DNA from: Polaromonas sp. 39-63-25
Lineage (GTDB): Bacteria; Pseudomonadota; Gammaproteobacteria; Burkholderiales; Burkholderiaceae_C
Length of the DNA: 64,000 nucleotides
Assembly: GCF_002278925.1 (NCBI RefSeq)
Contig: NZ_NCJH01000008.1
Coordinates: 124,001 to 188,000, forward strand
Reading direction: 5' to 3'
The notes below the pieces were generated by a model that searched no databases, had not been told where the DNA came from, and saw only the letters and a program-made list of their open reading frames with translations. Numbering within the stretch: position 1 is the first letter of the stretch; each line of letters starts with the position of its first letter. The translations under genes were made by a program, and so were the position numbers. This document shows, in pieces, positions 8,661 to 18,320 of this stretch.

Positions 8661-11234
8661 TTACCAGTCTTCCTTGACGGCAAGCACCGCGTCCTTGCCC
8701 GCCGCTGCGCGCCCGGCCAGCCAGGCGGTGACGGTGCCCGCCAGAATGACCGCCGCGCAAAGCGCCAGCAGCCGCGCCCAGGGCAGGGCCAGGTCCATGG
8801 TCCAGTGAAAACTCTGCGGGTTGACCACGTGCACCAGCACCAGCGACACGGCCAGCCCCAGGCCCAGGCCGGCCAGCGCGCCGGCCAGCGTCCAGGCGGC
8901 GCCTTCGCCGGCGACCAGCGTGAGGATTTGCCGCCGCGTCAGCCCCAGGTGGGCCAGCAGGCCAAACTCCTTGCGCCGCGCCAGCACCTGCGCGCTGAAG
9001 CTGGCCGCCACGCCGAACAGGCCGATCGCAATCGCCACCGCCTGCAGCCAGTAGGTCACGGCGAAGCTGCGGTCGAAAATGCGCAGCGAGGTGGCGCGGA
9101 TCTGGCCACTCGACGCAAACTCGATCAGCTCGCCCGAGCCCGTCTGCGCCTGCGCCAGCGCGCGCACGGCCTGCTGCAGTTGCGCGTCGCCCGCGCCGGG
9201 GGCGCGCCACAAGGCGATGTCGTTCACGCGCCGGTCGCCGGTGAGGGCTTCAAAGTCGCGCCTGTCCATGGCGATGGCGCCGAACTGGCGCGCGTAGTCC
9301 CGCCAGACACCGGCCACGTAGAACTTGGGGTTAGCCTGGGATGCTCCTGAATTCATAGCTCCTCGCGCCCGTCCATCAAGGGCCAGAGCCTCAAAAGACC
9401 CTGAAAGTTGGGAAAACACGGTGCCCGGGCGGGCACCGTACAGATCGACCATGGGTTCACTCACATAAATCGCCACGTGACCGGCCGGTACCGGCAGCGC
9501 GCTGCCCACCAGCGGCAGGCTGCCGGCGGGGTCCTGCAGGTCGCGCGCAATCAGCGCCACCGCGGGCTGGTTGGGGTCCAGCAGCAGGGAAGTCACGCGC
9601 AGCGTGTTCAGACGCGCCACGCCGGGCAGCTGCGCGAGCGCCTGCACAAACGCGGGCGAGAAAAACACCGTGTCGCTGGCGGCGGTGGTGCCGGCGGTGC
9701 GCACGTACAGGTCGGCCGGCAGCACCACGTCCAGCCAGTGGGTGACCGAGTCGCGAAAACTCGCCACCATCACCGTCAGCGCCACGGCCAGGCTCAGCGA
9801 GGCGACCACGCCGCTGACGGCCACCGCCGCACTGCCGCGCACACGCCGCGCCCGTTCCACCGCCAGCAGCGGCAACAGGCGGTGCGACACGTGCGGGGCG
9901 ATGCGGTCGTACAGCAGGGCGATCAGCCAGGGCAGCGCACTGATGCCGCCGACCAGCAGCAGCCCGACCGACAGGTAGGCGCCGAGTGCGATGCCAAAGA
10001 CCGGCGGCGTCAAGGCCAGCAGGCCGGCAGCGACCATCAGCAGCAGGCTGAGCCGGTAAGGCGTACCGCCGGCCGGCGGCGCGCCCAGGCCCTTGAGGGT
10101 TTGCGCTGGCGGCAACTTTTGCGCGGCGCGCGCTGGCCACCAGCCGCCGACCAGCGCCGCGGCCACGCCGAGCAGGCCATACACCGCGGCCGCGCCCGCA
10201 TTCCACTGCAGGGCCGGGGCCACGCCGGAAAAGTAGCCGCCGCCCAGGTCGCCACCCAGCACCCTCAACGCCAGCGCGGCCAGTGCCGTGCCCAGCGCAA
10301 TGCCGGCGACGCTGCCGACCGTGCCCAGCAGCGCCGACTCCCAGAGCACCAGGCGCAGGCGTTCGCGGCCGGTCAGGCCCAGCACGCCGAGCAGGGCAAA
10401 CTGCTGCGCGCGTTTGGCCACGCTCAGCGACAGCACTGAAAACACCAGGAAGGCGCCGGTGAACAGCGCCACCAGCGCCAGCACCGTGAGGTTGACGCGG
10501 TAGGCCCGCGACAGGTTGCTCACGCGCTGCGCGTCGTCGCCCGGCTCGGTGGCGGTGATGCCGGCCGGCAGTTGCAGCGAGCTGATGAAGGCGGCGCGGT
10601 CGGCGCCGGCCTGCAGGCGGATGTCGATGCGCGAGAGCTGGCCGAGCCGGCCGAACAGTTCCTGCGCCGCGCCTATGTCCATCACCGCCAGCGCGGCGCC
10701 CTCGGCGCTGACTCTGCCGGCCACCCGCGCGTCCAGCAACTGCAGCCCGCTTTGCAACTGCAGCCGATCGCCGGGCAGGCTTTGCCGCGCGGCCGCGTTG
10801 AGGAAAACCGCACCGGGGGCGAGCAGGGCCAGGCGTTCGGCCCCGGCCGAGGGCACGGGCATCAGGGCCGGCGCCAGCGAGGCGACCACCAGCGCATCGA
10901 CACCCACCACGCGCAAGGCGACCCGCTGGCCGCCGGGGGCGACGGCGAAGGTGCTGAACTCCAGCACCGGGCTGGCCAGCGCCACCTGCGGGTGGTTGGC
11001 CACGCGCGCGTAAACCGCTTCGTCAAACCCGCCGCGCACCGCGCGCAGCTCCAGGTCGGGCTGGCCGTTGACCGAACGCACGGCCTGCGAGAACTCGCTG
11101 AGTGCCGAGGCATTGATCAGCTGCACCGAAAACGCCAGCGCCACACCCAGCATGACGGCCACCACGGCCGCCGCGTTGCGCCACTTGTGGTGCAGCAGCT
11201 CCTGCCAGGAGAAGGTGGAAAGAAGGGCGAGCAT
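8661..11234 (-). CDS. FtsX/MacB-type ABC transporter permease (AttG/LolCE-like)
   Basis: This encodes 857 residues with the duplicated layout of the large FtsX permeases. There is a first membrane helix at about 20-42, then a periplasmic MacB-like domain. Three helices lie around 250-370 and further helices around 390-445. A second periplasmic domain follows, and a terminal FtsX triad ends the protein. Such permeases move lipids or lipoproteins across the envelope with a LolD-like ATPase; a candidate ATPase is at 12972-13619 and an AttH-like partner at 5222-6316. An AGCTAT-family repeat at about 9346-9402 lies inside the coding sequence in the second periplasmic domain, read through in frame (residues GRARGAMNSG). 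Confidence 0.9.
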   Translation of the reverse strand: MLALLSTFSWQELLHHKWRNAAAVVAVMLGVALAFSVQLINASALSEFSQAVRSVNGQPDLELRAVRGGFDEAVYARVANHPQVALASPVLEFSTFAVAPGGQRVALRVVGVDALVVASLAPALMPVPSAGAERLALLAPGAVFLNAAARQSLPGDRLQLQSGLQLLDARVAGRVSAEGAALAVMDIGAAQELFGRLGQLSRIDIRLQAGADRAAFISSLQLPAGITATEPGDDAQRVSNLSRAYRVNLTVLALVALFTGAFLVFSVLSLSVAKRAQQFALLGVLGLTGRERLRLVLWESALLGTVGSVAGIALGTALAALALRVLGGDLGGGYFSGVAPALQWNAGAAAVYGLLGVAAALVGGWWPARAAQKLPPAQTLKGLGAPPAGGTPYRLSLLLMVAAGLLALTPPVFGIALGAYLSVGLLLVGGISALPWLIALLYDRIAPHVSHRLLPLLAVERARRVRGSAAVAVSGVVASLSLAVALTVMVASFRDSVTHWLDVVLPADLYVRTAGTTAASDTVFFSPAFVQALAQLPGVARLNTLRVTSLLLDPNQPAVALIARDLQDPAGSLPLVGSALPVPAGHVAIYVSEPMVDLYGARPGTVFSQLSGSFEALALDGRARGAMNSGASQANPKFYVAGVWRDYARQFGAIAMDRRDFEALTGDRRVNDIALWRAPGAGDAQLQQAVRALAQAQTGSGELIEFASSGQIRATSLRIFDRSFAVTYWLQAVAIAIGLFGVAASFSAQVLARRKEFGLLAHLGLTRRQILTLVAGEGAAWTLAGALAGLGLGLAVSLVLVHVVNPQSFHWTMDLALPWARLLALCAAVILAGTVTAWLAGRAAAGKDAVLAVKEDW
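9346..9402 (-). repeat. AGCTAT-family repeat inside permease gene
   Basis: The complement reads GGCCCTTGATGGACGGGCGC followed by GAGGAGCTATGA. It matches the intergenic copies at 36179 and 42622, but here it is translated within the ABC permease. Confidence 0.65.
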
Positions 11235-11328
11235 GCGCCTGATTGTGCCTTTCGGGGTGCTGGCGGTGATGACGGTCAGGTTCTAGGCTATCGTTGTTCA
11301 CCAACCCTTGAATGAAAGCCCCCTCGCC

Positions 11329-12237
11329 ATGCAGCTCCCTACCTACGACGATGTTGTTGCCGCCGCCGCGCGGATAGCAGGCCATGCGCACCGCACACCG
11401 GTGCTGCGGTCGGCCACTGCCGATGCGCGCTGGGGTGCGCAGTTTTTCTTCAAGTGCGAGAACTTCCAGCGCATGGGTGCTTTCAAGTTCCGCGGGGCCT
11501 TCAATGCGCTGTCGCATGCGCAGGCGGTCGCGCTGTCGGCACGGCTGCTGGGCATGCCGGCGCTGATTGTGATGCCCCAGGACGCGCCGGCAGCCAAGCT
11601 GGCGGCCACACGGGGCTACGGCGCCGAGATGGTGCTGTACGACCGCTTCACCGAAGACCGCGAGGCATTGACGCTGCGGCTGGCGGCGGAGCGCGGCATG
11701 ACCTTGATTCCGCCCTACGACCACCCCGATGTGATTGCCGGCCAGGGCACGGCGGCGAAGGAACTGTTCGAGGAAACCGGACCGCTGGACTGCCTGTACG
11801 TGTGCACCGGCGGCGGCGGGTTGACCAGCGGCTCGGCGCTTGCCGCCCGCGCGCTGGCGCCGCAGTGCAAGGTCTATGGCGTGGAGCCCGAAGCCGGCAA
11901 CGACGGGCAGCAGTCGCTGCGTGCCGGCCGCATCGTGCACATTCCCGTGCCCCAGACCATTGCCGACGGCGCGCAGACCCAGCACCTGGGTGAGTACACC
12001 TTCGGCATCATCCGCCGCGATGTGGACGACATCCTGACCGTCAGTGATGCGCAGTTGGTGGAAGCAATGCGCTTTTTTGCAGAGCGCATGAAGATGGTGG
12101 TGGAGCCGACCGGCTGCCTGGCGTTTGCCGGCGCCTGCACGGACGCGGCGGCGATCAAGGGTGCTCGCGTCGGCGTGATCGTGAGCGGGGGCAATGTGGA
12201 TCTGGCGCGTTACGCCGATCTGCTGGTTGGGCGTTAA
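11329..12237 (+). CDS. Threonine/serine dehydratase-like PLP enzyme with a deleted PLP-site motif
   Basis: This encodes 302 residues of fold-type II PLP family (IlvA, serine racemase or hydroxyaspartate ammonia-lyase-like). The PLP lysine is present in GAFKFRGAFNAL, and the phosphate-binding glycine loop is CTGGGGLTSGS. In relatives the sequence between the lysine helix and HAQA includes a Ser-Ser-Gly-Asn-His segment contacting PLP. Here FNALS runs directly into HAQAVALSARL, so roughly 20 residues including SSGN are missing in frame. The enzyme is therefore probably impaired or inactive, unless this is a sequencing or assembly error. I chose ATG 11329 over TTG 11308. Confidence 0.8.
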   Translation: MQLPTYDDVVAAAARIAGHAHRTPVLRSATADARWGAQFFFKCENFQRMGAFKFRGAFNALSHAQAVALSARLLGMPALIVMPQDAPAAKLAATRGYGAEMVLYDRFTEDREALTLRLAAERGMTLIPPYDHPDVIAGQGTAAKELFEETGPLDCLYVCTGGGGLTSGSALAARALAPQCKVYGVEPEAGNDGQQSLRAGRIVHIPVPQTIADGAQTQHLGEYTFGIIRRDVDDILTVSDAQLVEAMRFFAERMKMVVEPTGCLAFAGACTDAAAIKGARVGVIVSGGNVDLARYADLLVGR

Positions 12238-12243
12238 GCAGGG

Positions 12244-12906
12244 TCAGGCCGAACGCCAGAAGCGCAGCGGCACGCAGGTCTGCAACCGGTGCACGGCCTG
12301 CGCCATCAGTGCGGGGTGCAGCTCGTGGCCGATGCTCGAAGCGATGTCGCAGGTGGCGTCGGCGCCCAGCGCCATCAGTTCGGCATAGGCCTGCTGGGCC
12401 AGCCGCGCCGGTACCACGGTGTCGAGCTGGCCATGCAGCAAATGAATGGTCGTGAGCGCAGGGGCCTTGTCGGGCCAGGCCGCATAAGGCCCTGAAAAAG
12501 CCAGCACGCGACCGACCAGGCCGTCGTGCTGATCGCTGAGTGCCAGCGCCAGGGTGGCGCCCTGCGAAAACCCGGCCAGCGCGGTGTCGGACTGCAGGAT
12601 GCCAAAACGCTCCTGCTGCTGGCGAATGAAGGCCGCCAGGGTCGGCACCGCCCGGGCCACGCGTTCCGGGTGGTTGGCGTCGGTCAGTTCAAAGGTCGGG
12701 AACCACTGCCGCTCGGTCTTGCCCAGGTGGATGGATTCGACGCCTTCCGGCATCACGACGGCCGCTTCACCGAAGGACTCGCCGAGCAGTGTGGCCAGCT
12801 CCATCATGTCCATGGCCGAACCGCCAGCGTCGTGCAGCAGCACAAACAACTGGCGCGGCGCCGTTGCGGGGAGCAACTCCAGGGTTTCAAAGGATGAGGC
12901 GTTCAT
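12244..12906 (-). CDS. YpfH-like carboxylesterase / phospholipase family protein
   Basis: This 220-residue cytoplasmic alpha/beta hydrolase lacks a signal peptide. The nucleophile serine lies in GFSQG, the acid in LLHGQLDTVVP and the histidine in GHELHP. The N-terminal HDAGGSAMDM provides the oxyanion region. The family hydrolyses short acyl or thio esters; the natural substrate is unknown. It ends seven bases from the convergent dehydratase-like gene. Confidence 0.88.
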   Translation of the reverse strand: MNASSFETLELLPATAPRQLFVLLHDAGGSAMDMMELATLLGESFGEAAVVMPEGVESIHLGKTERQWFPTFELTDANHPERVARAVPTLAAFIRQQQERFGILQSDTALAGFSQGATLALALSDQHDGLVGRVLAFSGPYAAWPDKAPALTTIHLLHGQLDTVVPARLAQQAYAELMALGADATCDIASSIGHELHPALMAQAVHRLQTCVPLRFWRSA

Positions 12907-12971
12907 CAGGATTCAGTTGGGGCTGATGGAGACTTTGACAAGTCATTGTCTTCGGGAAGGTCTGCCTGGCG

Positions 12972-13619
12972 TCAGCCCGTGATGCCTTCGCTGCTCAGAT
13001 GCAACACACGGTCGGCGCGCGCGGCAGCGGTTTCCGAGTGGGTGACCAGCACCAGCGCGGCGCCGTGTTCACGGGTTTGCGCCACCAGCGCATCCATGAC
13101 CCTGGCGGCGGTGGTGGGGTCAAGGTTGCCGGTCGGTTCGTCGGCCAGCAGCAGGCTGGGCCGGTGGATCAGGGCGCGCGCGATCGCCACGCGCTGCAAC
13201 TGTCCGCCCGAAAGCTGCTGCGGCAGGCGCGTGCCCAGGCCTTCCAGCCCGACGGCGGCCAGCATGGCCTGCACCCGATCGTCGTCGTGCTGGCCGAGCA
13301 GCAACAGGGGCAGGGCGACGTTTTGCGCGACGTCCAGGTGCGGCAACACATGAAAGGCCTGGAAGACGAAGCCGACTTTTTGGCGGCGCAGCAGGGCGCG
13401 CTGGTCGTCGCTGAGCGCGCCCAGGTCCACGCCATCGAGCGACACCGAACCCGCGTCCCAGCTGTCCAGCCCGGCCATGCAGTTGAGCAGCGTCGATTTG
13501 CCGACACCCGACTCGCCGACGATGGCGACAAACTCGCCGGGTGCGACCTGCAGAGAGACGTTGCTGAACACCACGACGTCGCCGTAGTGTTTGCTGAGGT
13601 TCTGGACGACGAGGCTCAA
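12972..13619 (-). CDS. LolD/AttF-like ABC transporter ATPase
   Basis: This is an ABC ATPase of about 215 residues. It has Walker A GESGVGKST, Q-loop VFQAFHVLPHL, signature LSGGQLQRVA, Walker B LLLADEPTGNLD and switch histidine VTHS. The sequence around DEPTGNLDP places it in the MacB/LolD/FtsE group that pairs with FtsX permeases, so it likely energises the permease at 8661-11234. The start is taken as TTG 13619 because GGGAG lies seven bases upstream; GTG 13625 and TTG 13637 are alternatives. Confidence 0.9.
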   Translation of the reverse strand: MSLVVQNLSKHYGDVVVFSNVSLQVAPGEFVAIVGESGVGKSTLLNCMAGLDSWDAGSVSLDGVDLGALSDDQRALLRRQKVGFVFQAFHVLPHLDVAQNVALPLLLLGQHDDDRVQAMLAAVGLEGLGTRLPQQLSGGQLQRVAIARALIHRPSLLLADEPTGNLDPTTAARVMDALVAQTREHGAALVLVTHSETAAARADRVLHLSSEGITG

Positions 13620-13645
13620 GCACACGCTCCCATGCAATGTAGATT

Positions 13646-13734
13646 TGTCATTGCGGGCCTGACCCGCAATCCATGCTGCGCAAGCTGCTGACGTGGTTCA
13701 TGCGGCATGGATCCCGGATCGAGTCCGGATGACA
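13646..13734. repeat. Imperfect inverted repeat of a widespread proteobacterial type
   Basis: The left arm TGTCATTGCGGGCCTGACCC continues to CGCAATCCATGCTGC. The right arm GGCATGGATCCCGGATCGAG continues to TCCGGATGACA, and the two are imperfectly inverted. This resembles the dispersed ATTGCGGGCCTGACCCG elements known in many proteobacterial genomes. It lies between the ABC ATPase start and the end of miaA. Confidence 0.55.
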
Positions 13735-13769
13735 GCGCAGGCGCTGCAGGTCTGAAAAAGTTGCTGGCA

Positions 13770-14723
13770 TCAAGTTGCACTGAACGCGGCCACCGTATCA
13801 AGCACCTGCTGCACCGCGTCTGCTGCGTCACAGGCGACCACCTGGCGCTCGGGCATGGAGCGCAGCCAGGTGATCTGGCGCTTGGCGAGCTGGCGCGTGG
13901 CGGCAATGCCCCGCTCGCGCAGTTCGCTCATGGGGAAGGCGCCGTCCAGGGCTTCCCAGGCCTGGCGGTAACCGACGCAGCGCATGGACGGCAGGTCGGG
14001 GTGCAGGTCGCCGCGCGCACGCAGGGCCCGCACCTCGTCGAGAAAACCGGCGGCCAGCATGGTGTCAAAGCGCTGGGCGATGCGTTCGTGCAACCAGGCG
14101 CGGTCTTGCGGTTCAAGGGAAATCAGGGCTCCAGCCCTTATGGGATGTGCGCCACCAGCTACTTTTTCGATAGCATTTTTTTTCTGGAACGACGACAGCG
14201 GCAGCCCGGTCAGGCGAAACACCTCCAGCGCGCGGGAAATACGCTGCGAGTCATTGGGCGCCAGCCGCGCGGCGGTCACAGCATCCACCGCGGCCAGCTC
14301 CGCGTGCAGCGCGGGCCAGCCTTTCTCGCCCGCTTCGGCCAGCAGCGCGGCGCGAATCGCCGGGTCGGCTTTGGGCATGTCGTCGAGCCCGTCGAGCAGG
14401 GCCTTGAAATACAGCATGGTGCCGCCCACCAGCAGCGGCAGCTTGCCGCGCGCTGCGATGTCGTCGATCAGGCGCGTGGCGTCGGCAACAAACTCGGCCG
14501 CGCTGTAGGCCTGCAGCGGGTCGCGGATGTTGATCAGGTGGTGCGGCACGGTAGCGAGTTCGACGGGTGTTGGCTTGGCCGTGCCGATGTCCATGCCGCG
14601 GTAGACCAGCGCTGAATCGACGCTGATGATTTCCACCGGGTGGCGCCCGGCAATGGCGAAGGCCGCGGCGGTTTTGCCCGACGCGGTGGGTCCGGCAAGG
14701 CCGATCCAGCGGGGTTTGGTCAT
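13770..14723 (-). CDS. miaA: tRNA dimethylallyltransferase
   Basis: This is a 317-residue enzyme that adds a dimethylallyl group to A37 of tRNAs reading U-starting codons. The P-loop is [11 protein letters not shown], followed by the conserved [16 protein letters not shown], and later [24 protein letters not shown] and [13 protein letters not shown] 14723 overlaps the stop of the MFS pump gene as ATGA, indicating translational coupling. An AGCTAT-family repeat at 14129-14175 is translated in frame (around [20 protein letters not shown]), in a region of the protein that tolerates length variation. Confidence 0.96.
   Translation of the reverse strand: MTKPRWIGLAGPTASGKTAAAFAIAGRHPVEIISVDSALVYRGMDIGTAKPTPVELATVPHHLINIRDPLQAYSAAEFVADATRLIDDIAARGKLPLLVGGTMLYFKALLDGLDDMPKADPAIRAALLAEAGEKGWPALHAELAAVDAVTAARLAPNDSQRISRALEVFRLTGLPLSSFQKKNAIEKVAGGAHPIRAGALISLEPQDRAWLHERIAQRFDTMLAAGFLDEVRALRARGDLHPDLPSMRCVGYRQAWEALDGAFPMSELRERGIAATRQLAKRQITWLRSMPERQVVACDAADAVQQVLDTVAAFSAT
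14129..14175 (+). repeat. AGCTAT-family repeat inside miaA
   Basis: The sequence CTCCAGCCCTTATGGGATGT, then GCGCCACCAGCTACTTTTTC and GATAGCA, matches the family core (CAGCCCTT, GCGC, CAGCTA, GATAGCA). It lies wholly within the miaA coding region. Confidence 0.7.
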
Positions 14724-15991
14724 GGCCGCTGGGGCAGGCCCGGCGTTGCAGGGTCGCCGTGTTTTTGAACCAGTGTCCAGGCGACCGCGGAAATGCACAC
14801 GCTCCAGAACAACACGCCATAAGCCAGCGGGAACACCGTGCCGTCCAGGTGGCTGCCCAGCCAGCCGCCCATGGCAAAGGCCGCCAGCATCATCAGAAAG
14901 CCGTTCAGTGCCGAAGCTGCGCCGGCCGCACCCGGAAAGGGGCTGACGGCGCCGCTCTGGCTGCAGGGCTGGTGCACACCGTGCGCAAACACAAACAGGT
15001 AATAGGGCAACAGCAGGGCCCAGACGTTATGGACGCCGGCCCAGGCCAGGGTACTGATCAGCAGGCCGCCGCTGAGCGTCAGGACGCCGGCAATCGCCAC
15101 CGAGCGCCGCACCCCAAAACGCGGCAGCAACCGGCGGCACCAGAAGGTGCCCAGCACATAGACAAAGGACATCGAAAACATCACCAGGCCGTACTGCGTC
15201 TTGCTCAGCCCCAACACGCCGATAAACACAAAGGACGAGGCGGCCAGAAAGGTGAACAACCCGCCGTAGGAAGCCGTGGACAGCGCCGAAAAGGCCACAA
15301 AGGTCGGGTTGCGCACAATCGTCCACCAGGTGCGCACCAGCGTGGCCGGCTCCAGCGCGCGCGGGTTTTTCAGCGTCAGGGTTTCCTTGAAGCGCAGCGC
15401 AATCATGGCCAGCGCTACGGCGCCGAACACGGCCAGTGCCAGCAGCGCCGCGCGCCAGTTGAAAACGTCCGAGAGCAGGCCGCCAAGCGGCGCGCTCAGG
15501 CAGGCAATCACGCCCAGGCCGCTCAGGCCGCGGGACATGGCGCGTGCGGCGGCCACCGGCGTGTAGAGGTCGCGCACGATGGCGCGCGCGCACATGACGG
15601 CCGCCCCCATGGCCGCGCCCTGCACGATGCGCCAGGTGATCAGCAGCGCCATGGACGGCGCGAGCGCGGCGCCTATGGCCGCGAGCACGTAGGCGCCCAG
15701 GCCCCACAGCAGGATGGGCCGGCGGCCAAAACGGTCGGACAGCGGGCCCCAGAAAAGCTGGGAAACGCCAAACGCCAGCAGCAGCCCGGTGAGCGTGAGC
15801 TGGGCCTGCGCCATCGGCGCCCCAAAACCTTCCGTCAGGGCGGGCAGCGCCGGCAAATAGAGGTCGGTGGTGATGGGCTGGATGCCGAGCAGCAGGGTCA
15901 GCACCAGCACAATCAGCGCGGGCGACATGGCTGGCGGTTCGGCGGTCACCGCGGGGGCGGCGGAGTCAGGAGCAGGGGGTGTGGCGGACAT
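14720..15991 (-). CDS. Bcr/CflA-family MFS drug efflux transporter
   Basis: This 423-residue transporter has about 12 hydrophobic segments. It carries the MFS signature [14 protein letters not shown] between helices 2 and 3, and [15 protein letters not shown] typical of Bcr/CflA (DHA1) antiporters. Members export bicyclomycin, chloramphenicol or sulfonamides by proton antiport; the substrate here is unknown. It is the first gene of a coupled pair with miaA. Confidence 0.9.
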   Translation of the reverse strand: MSATPPAPDSAAPAVTAEPPAMSPALIVLVLTLLLGIQPITTDLYLPALPALTEGFGAPMAQAQLTLTGLLLAFGVSQLFWGPLSDRFGRRPILLWGLGAYVLAAIGAALAPSMALLITWRIVQGAAMGAAVMCARAIVRDLYTPVAAARAMSRGLSGLGVIACLSAPLGGLLSDVFNWRAALLALAVFGAVALAMIALRFKETLTLKNPRALEPATLVRTWWTIVRNPTFVAFSALSTASYGGLFTFLAASSFVFIGVLGLSKTQYGLVMFSMSFVYVLGTFWCRRLLPRFGVRRSVAIAGVLTLSGGLLISTLAWAGVHNVWALLLPYYLFVFAHGVHQPCSQSGAVSPFPGAAGAASALNGFLMMLAAFAMGGWLGSHLDGTVFPLAYGVLFWSVCISAVAWTLVQKHGDPATPGLPQRP

Positions 15992-16059
15992 TGATCTGAG
16001 CGTATCAGATCGCTGCGCGCCGGGTGGCTGCGCGGAGCGGGTGCCTTGCCAGCGCTGGG

Positions 16060-16911
16060 CTATTTCAGGCTGAACAGCTGCGTCAGCGCCTGGCGGTACT
16101 GCGCCTGGCCGACGGAGTTGGTGTTGTGGTGCGATCCGCCCTCGACCAGCATGAACAGCTTGGGCTGCGCGGCGGCCTCGTACAGCTTGCGCCCGAGGTC
16201 GGGGGCGATCAGCCGGTCTTCACCGCCGTGCACCACCAGCAGCGGCGAGCCGATCTTGCCGACCTTGCGGGCGGCCTCGAAACGCTGGGTGATCAGCAGC
16301 GACACCGGCATCCAGCCCCATTTGGAGGTGCTGACCACGTCGGCAATGGAGGTGAAGGTGCCTTCGACAATCGTGCCGCTTTCGTCGTTGACCTCGGTGG
16401 CGAGGTTGATGGCAATCGGGCCGCCCAGCGAGTGGCCAAAGACATAACGGGGGCGGTCGGGATATTTCTTGGCGAGCCAGTCCCAGGCGGCGCGGGCATC
16501 CTCGTAGGCGGACTCTTCCGAGGGCAGGGCCTGGGTGCTTTTGCCGAAGCCACGGTAGTCCACGCCCAACACCGAAAAGCCCAGCTCCTGCATGCGGCGC
16601 ATGCGCGGGGCCGAGCCGGTCACATTGAAGCGGGCACCGTGCAGATAAAGCAGCACGGGGGCCTTTGGCTGTTCGGCGGGCAGCCACAGCCCGTGCAGGG
16701 TGGCCTGTTCGTCACCGCTGGCTTTGGCCTTGAACCCTATCCAGACGTCTTCCATGCCTTCGGCAGCGGCCAGGCCGCCGCTCCAGCTGCGGTCGCTGGG
16801 CTGGAAGATCCAGGCGCGCTGCCGCTCGTCGAGCGTGGCGCAGCCCGCGAGAACGGCAATGCCGAGAGCCAGTACGGTGGCGGCGAGCAGGGTCCAGCGT
16901 TTCATAAGCAT
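16060..16911 (-). CDS. Lipoprotein alpha/beta hydrolase
   Basis: About 283 residues start at ATG 16911 (a second ATG is six bases downstream). The N-terminus MKRWTLLAATVLALGIAVLA is followed by a cysteine (LAGC lipobox), so the mature protein should be anchored to a membrane. The nucleophile is in FGHSLGGP, with an Asp in VVHGGEDRLIAP and a His in VEGGSHHN. It belongs to the COG1073-type serine hydrolases. The substrate is unknown. Confidence 0.88.
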   Translation of the reverse strand: MLMKRWTLLAATVLALGIAVLAGCATLDERQRAWIFQPSDRSWSGGLAAAEGMEDVWIGFKAKASGDEQATLHGLWLPAEQPKAPVLLYLHGARFNVTGSAPRMRRMQELGFSVLGVDYRGFGKSTQALPSEESAYEDARAAWDWLAKKYPDRPRYVFGHSLGGPIAINLATEVNDESGTIVEGTFTSIADVVSTSKWGWMPVSLLITQRFEAARKVGKIGSPLLVVHGGEDRLIAPDLGRKLYEAAAQPKLFMLVEGGSHHNTNSVGQAQYRQALTQLFSLK

Positions 16912-17104
16912 GACTGAGTGGCCAGAGAGGTAAAAAGTTCGCGTTATCAGGAATTTTCTACGGCAAGCAGGCTTTCTGCCGTGTCTATCGTGTGAAGCTC
17001 CCGCAAAGCCGGCGGCAAGGTGCGGGATAAGCCCTTGCAACAGCGCTTCATCAAACCGTCACTTGCATGCACCATAGTGGGACATTCATTCACGGAGACG
17101 ACCC

Positions 17105-18286
17105 ATGGTTTCATTGCGCATCCTCGCGGCCGGTCTGGCCGCTGTCGGCCTCCTGGGCCTGGCCGCCTGTGCCGGCGGCTCGACCACCGCTGCAACGGGT
17201 CGTTATCCCACGCTGGACGGCAAGGCGCCGCTGGTCATCGGGCATCGCGGCGCCAGCGGTTATCTGCCGGAGCACACGCTGGAATCGTACAAACGCGCCA
17301 TCGAGCTGGGCGCTGATTTCATCGAGCCCGATGTGGTGGCCACCAAAGACGGTGAACTCGTGGTGCGGCACGAGCCCAACATCACGGCCACCACCGACGT
17401 GTCGACCCGGCCCGAGTTTGCGAGCCGCAAGACCACCCGGCAGGTCGATGGGGTGGCGGAAACCGGCTGGTTCACCACCGACCTGACGCTGGCCGAGATC
17501 AAGACCCTGCGTACCCGGCAGCCCATGGCCGAGCGCGACCAATCCCACAACGGTAAATACGCGATCCCGACGCTGCGCGAGGTGCTCGAACTGGCACGCA
17601 CCGAAGGCGCACGCGCCGGCCGCACGGTCGGTGTCTACCCCGAGACCAAACACCCGACCTACCACGTGAACGCCGGGCTGGCGCTGGAAGACCGCTTGCT
17701 CGCGCTGCTGGCCGAGTACGGCTACACCACGAAAAGTTCGCCGGTCATCGTGCAGTCGTTTGAAGTGGCCAACCTGAAATACCTGCGCAGCAAGACGTCC
17801 GTGCGTTTGGTGCAGCTGATCGACGGCGACGGGGTGAACGCCCAGGGCCAGGTCACGCTCAAGCCGCCGTTCGACAAGCCTTACGACTTCGCCCTTGCCA
17901 ACAACAGCCGCACTTTTGCCGACCTGCTGACGCCCGCCGGCCTGAAGGAGATCAAAACCTACGCCGACGGCATCGGCCCCTGGAAGGCCTACCTGTTGCC
18001 CGCGCGGCAGGTGGACGCCAACGGCGACGGCAAACCCGACGACCTCAATGGCGACGGCCTGACCGACGAGCGCGACCGCGTGTTGCTGCCGCCCACGCCG
18101 GTGGTGAAAGACGCACACGCTGCGGGCCTGTTCGTGCACCCGTTTACCTTCCGCAGCGAGGCCAAACGCCTCGTGTCCGACTACCGCGGCGATGCGGTGG
18201 CCGAGTACCGGAAGTTTTTCGAGATGGGCGTGGACGGTGTGTTCAGCGACTTTCCGGACGCGGCCGTGAAGGCGCGGGCGCGCTGA
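17105..18286 (+). CDS. glpQ: Periplasmic glycerophosphodiester phosphodiesterase, lipoprotein
   Basis: This 393-residue protein is preceded by GGAG ten bases before the ATG. The signal LGLAACAGG has a lipobox-like LAAC. The catalytic start [19 protein letters not shown] holds the first active-site His and Arg, and [20 protein letters not shown] supplies metal-binding Glu/Asp and the second His. It hydrolyses glycerophosphodiesters to glycerol-3-phosphate and alcohol. Around residues 303-325 an Asp-rich insert with two DxNxDGxxDD-type loops resembles a calcium-binding loop, consistent with a calcium-dependent GlpQ. Confidence 0.93.
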   Translation: MVSLRILAAGLAAVGLLGLAACAGGSTTAATGRYPTLDGKAPLVIGHRGASGYLPEHTLESYKRAIELGADFIEPDVVATKDGELVVRHEPNITATTDVSTRPEFASRKTTRQVDGVAETGWFTTDLTLAEIKTLRTRQPMAERDQSHNGKYAIPTLREVLELARTEGARAGRTVGVYPETKHPTYHVNAGLALEDRLLALLAEYGYTTKSSPVIVQSFEVANLKYLRSKTSVRLVQLIDGDGVNAQGQVTLKPPFDKPYDFALANNSRTFADLLTPAGLKEIKTYADGIGPWKAYLLPARQVDANGDGKPDDLNGDGLTDERDRVLLPPTPVVKDAHAAGLFVHPFTFRSEAKRLVSDYRGDAVAEYRKFFEMGVDGVFSDFPDAAVKARAR

Positions 18287-18320
18287 GGCTGCTTCGTGTC
18301 AGGTGCGGCGGTCTGCCCGG

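Noticed and set aside
9408-10439. 343-codon plus-strand frame inside the ABC permease region
   Set aside because: It is an Arg/Gln/His-rich shadow typical of high-GC antisense frames. The minus strand has a coherent FtsX permease.
14759-15994. 411-codon frame antisense to the MFS transporter
   Set aside because: Composition is dominated by Gln, His, Arg and Gly with no domain. The MFS gene explains the DNA.
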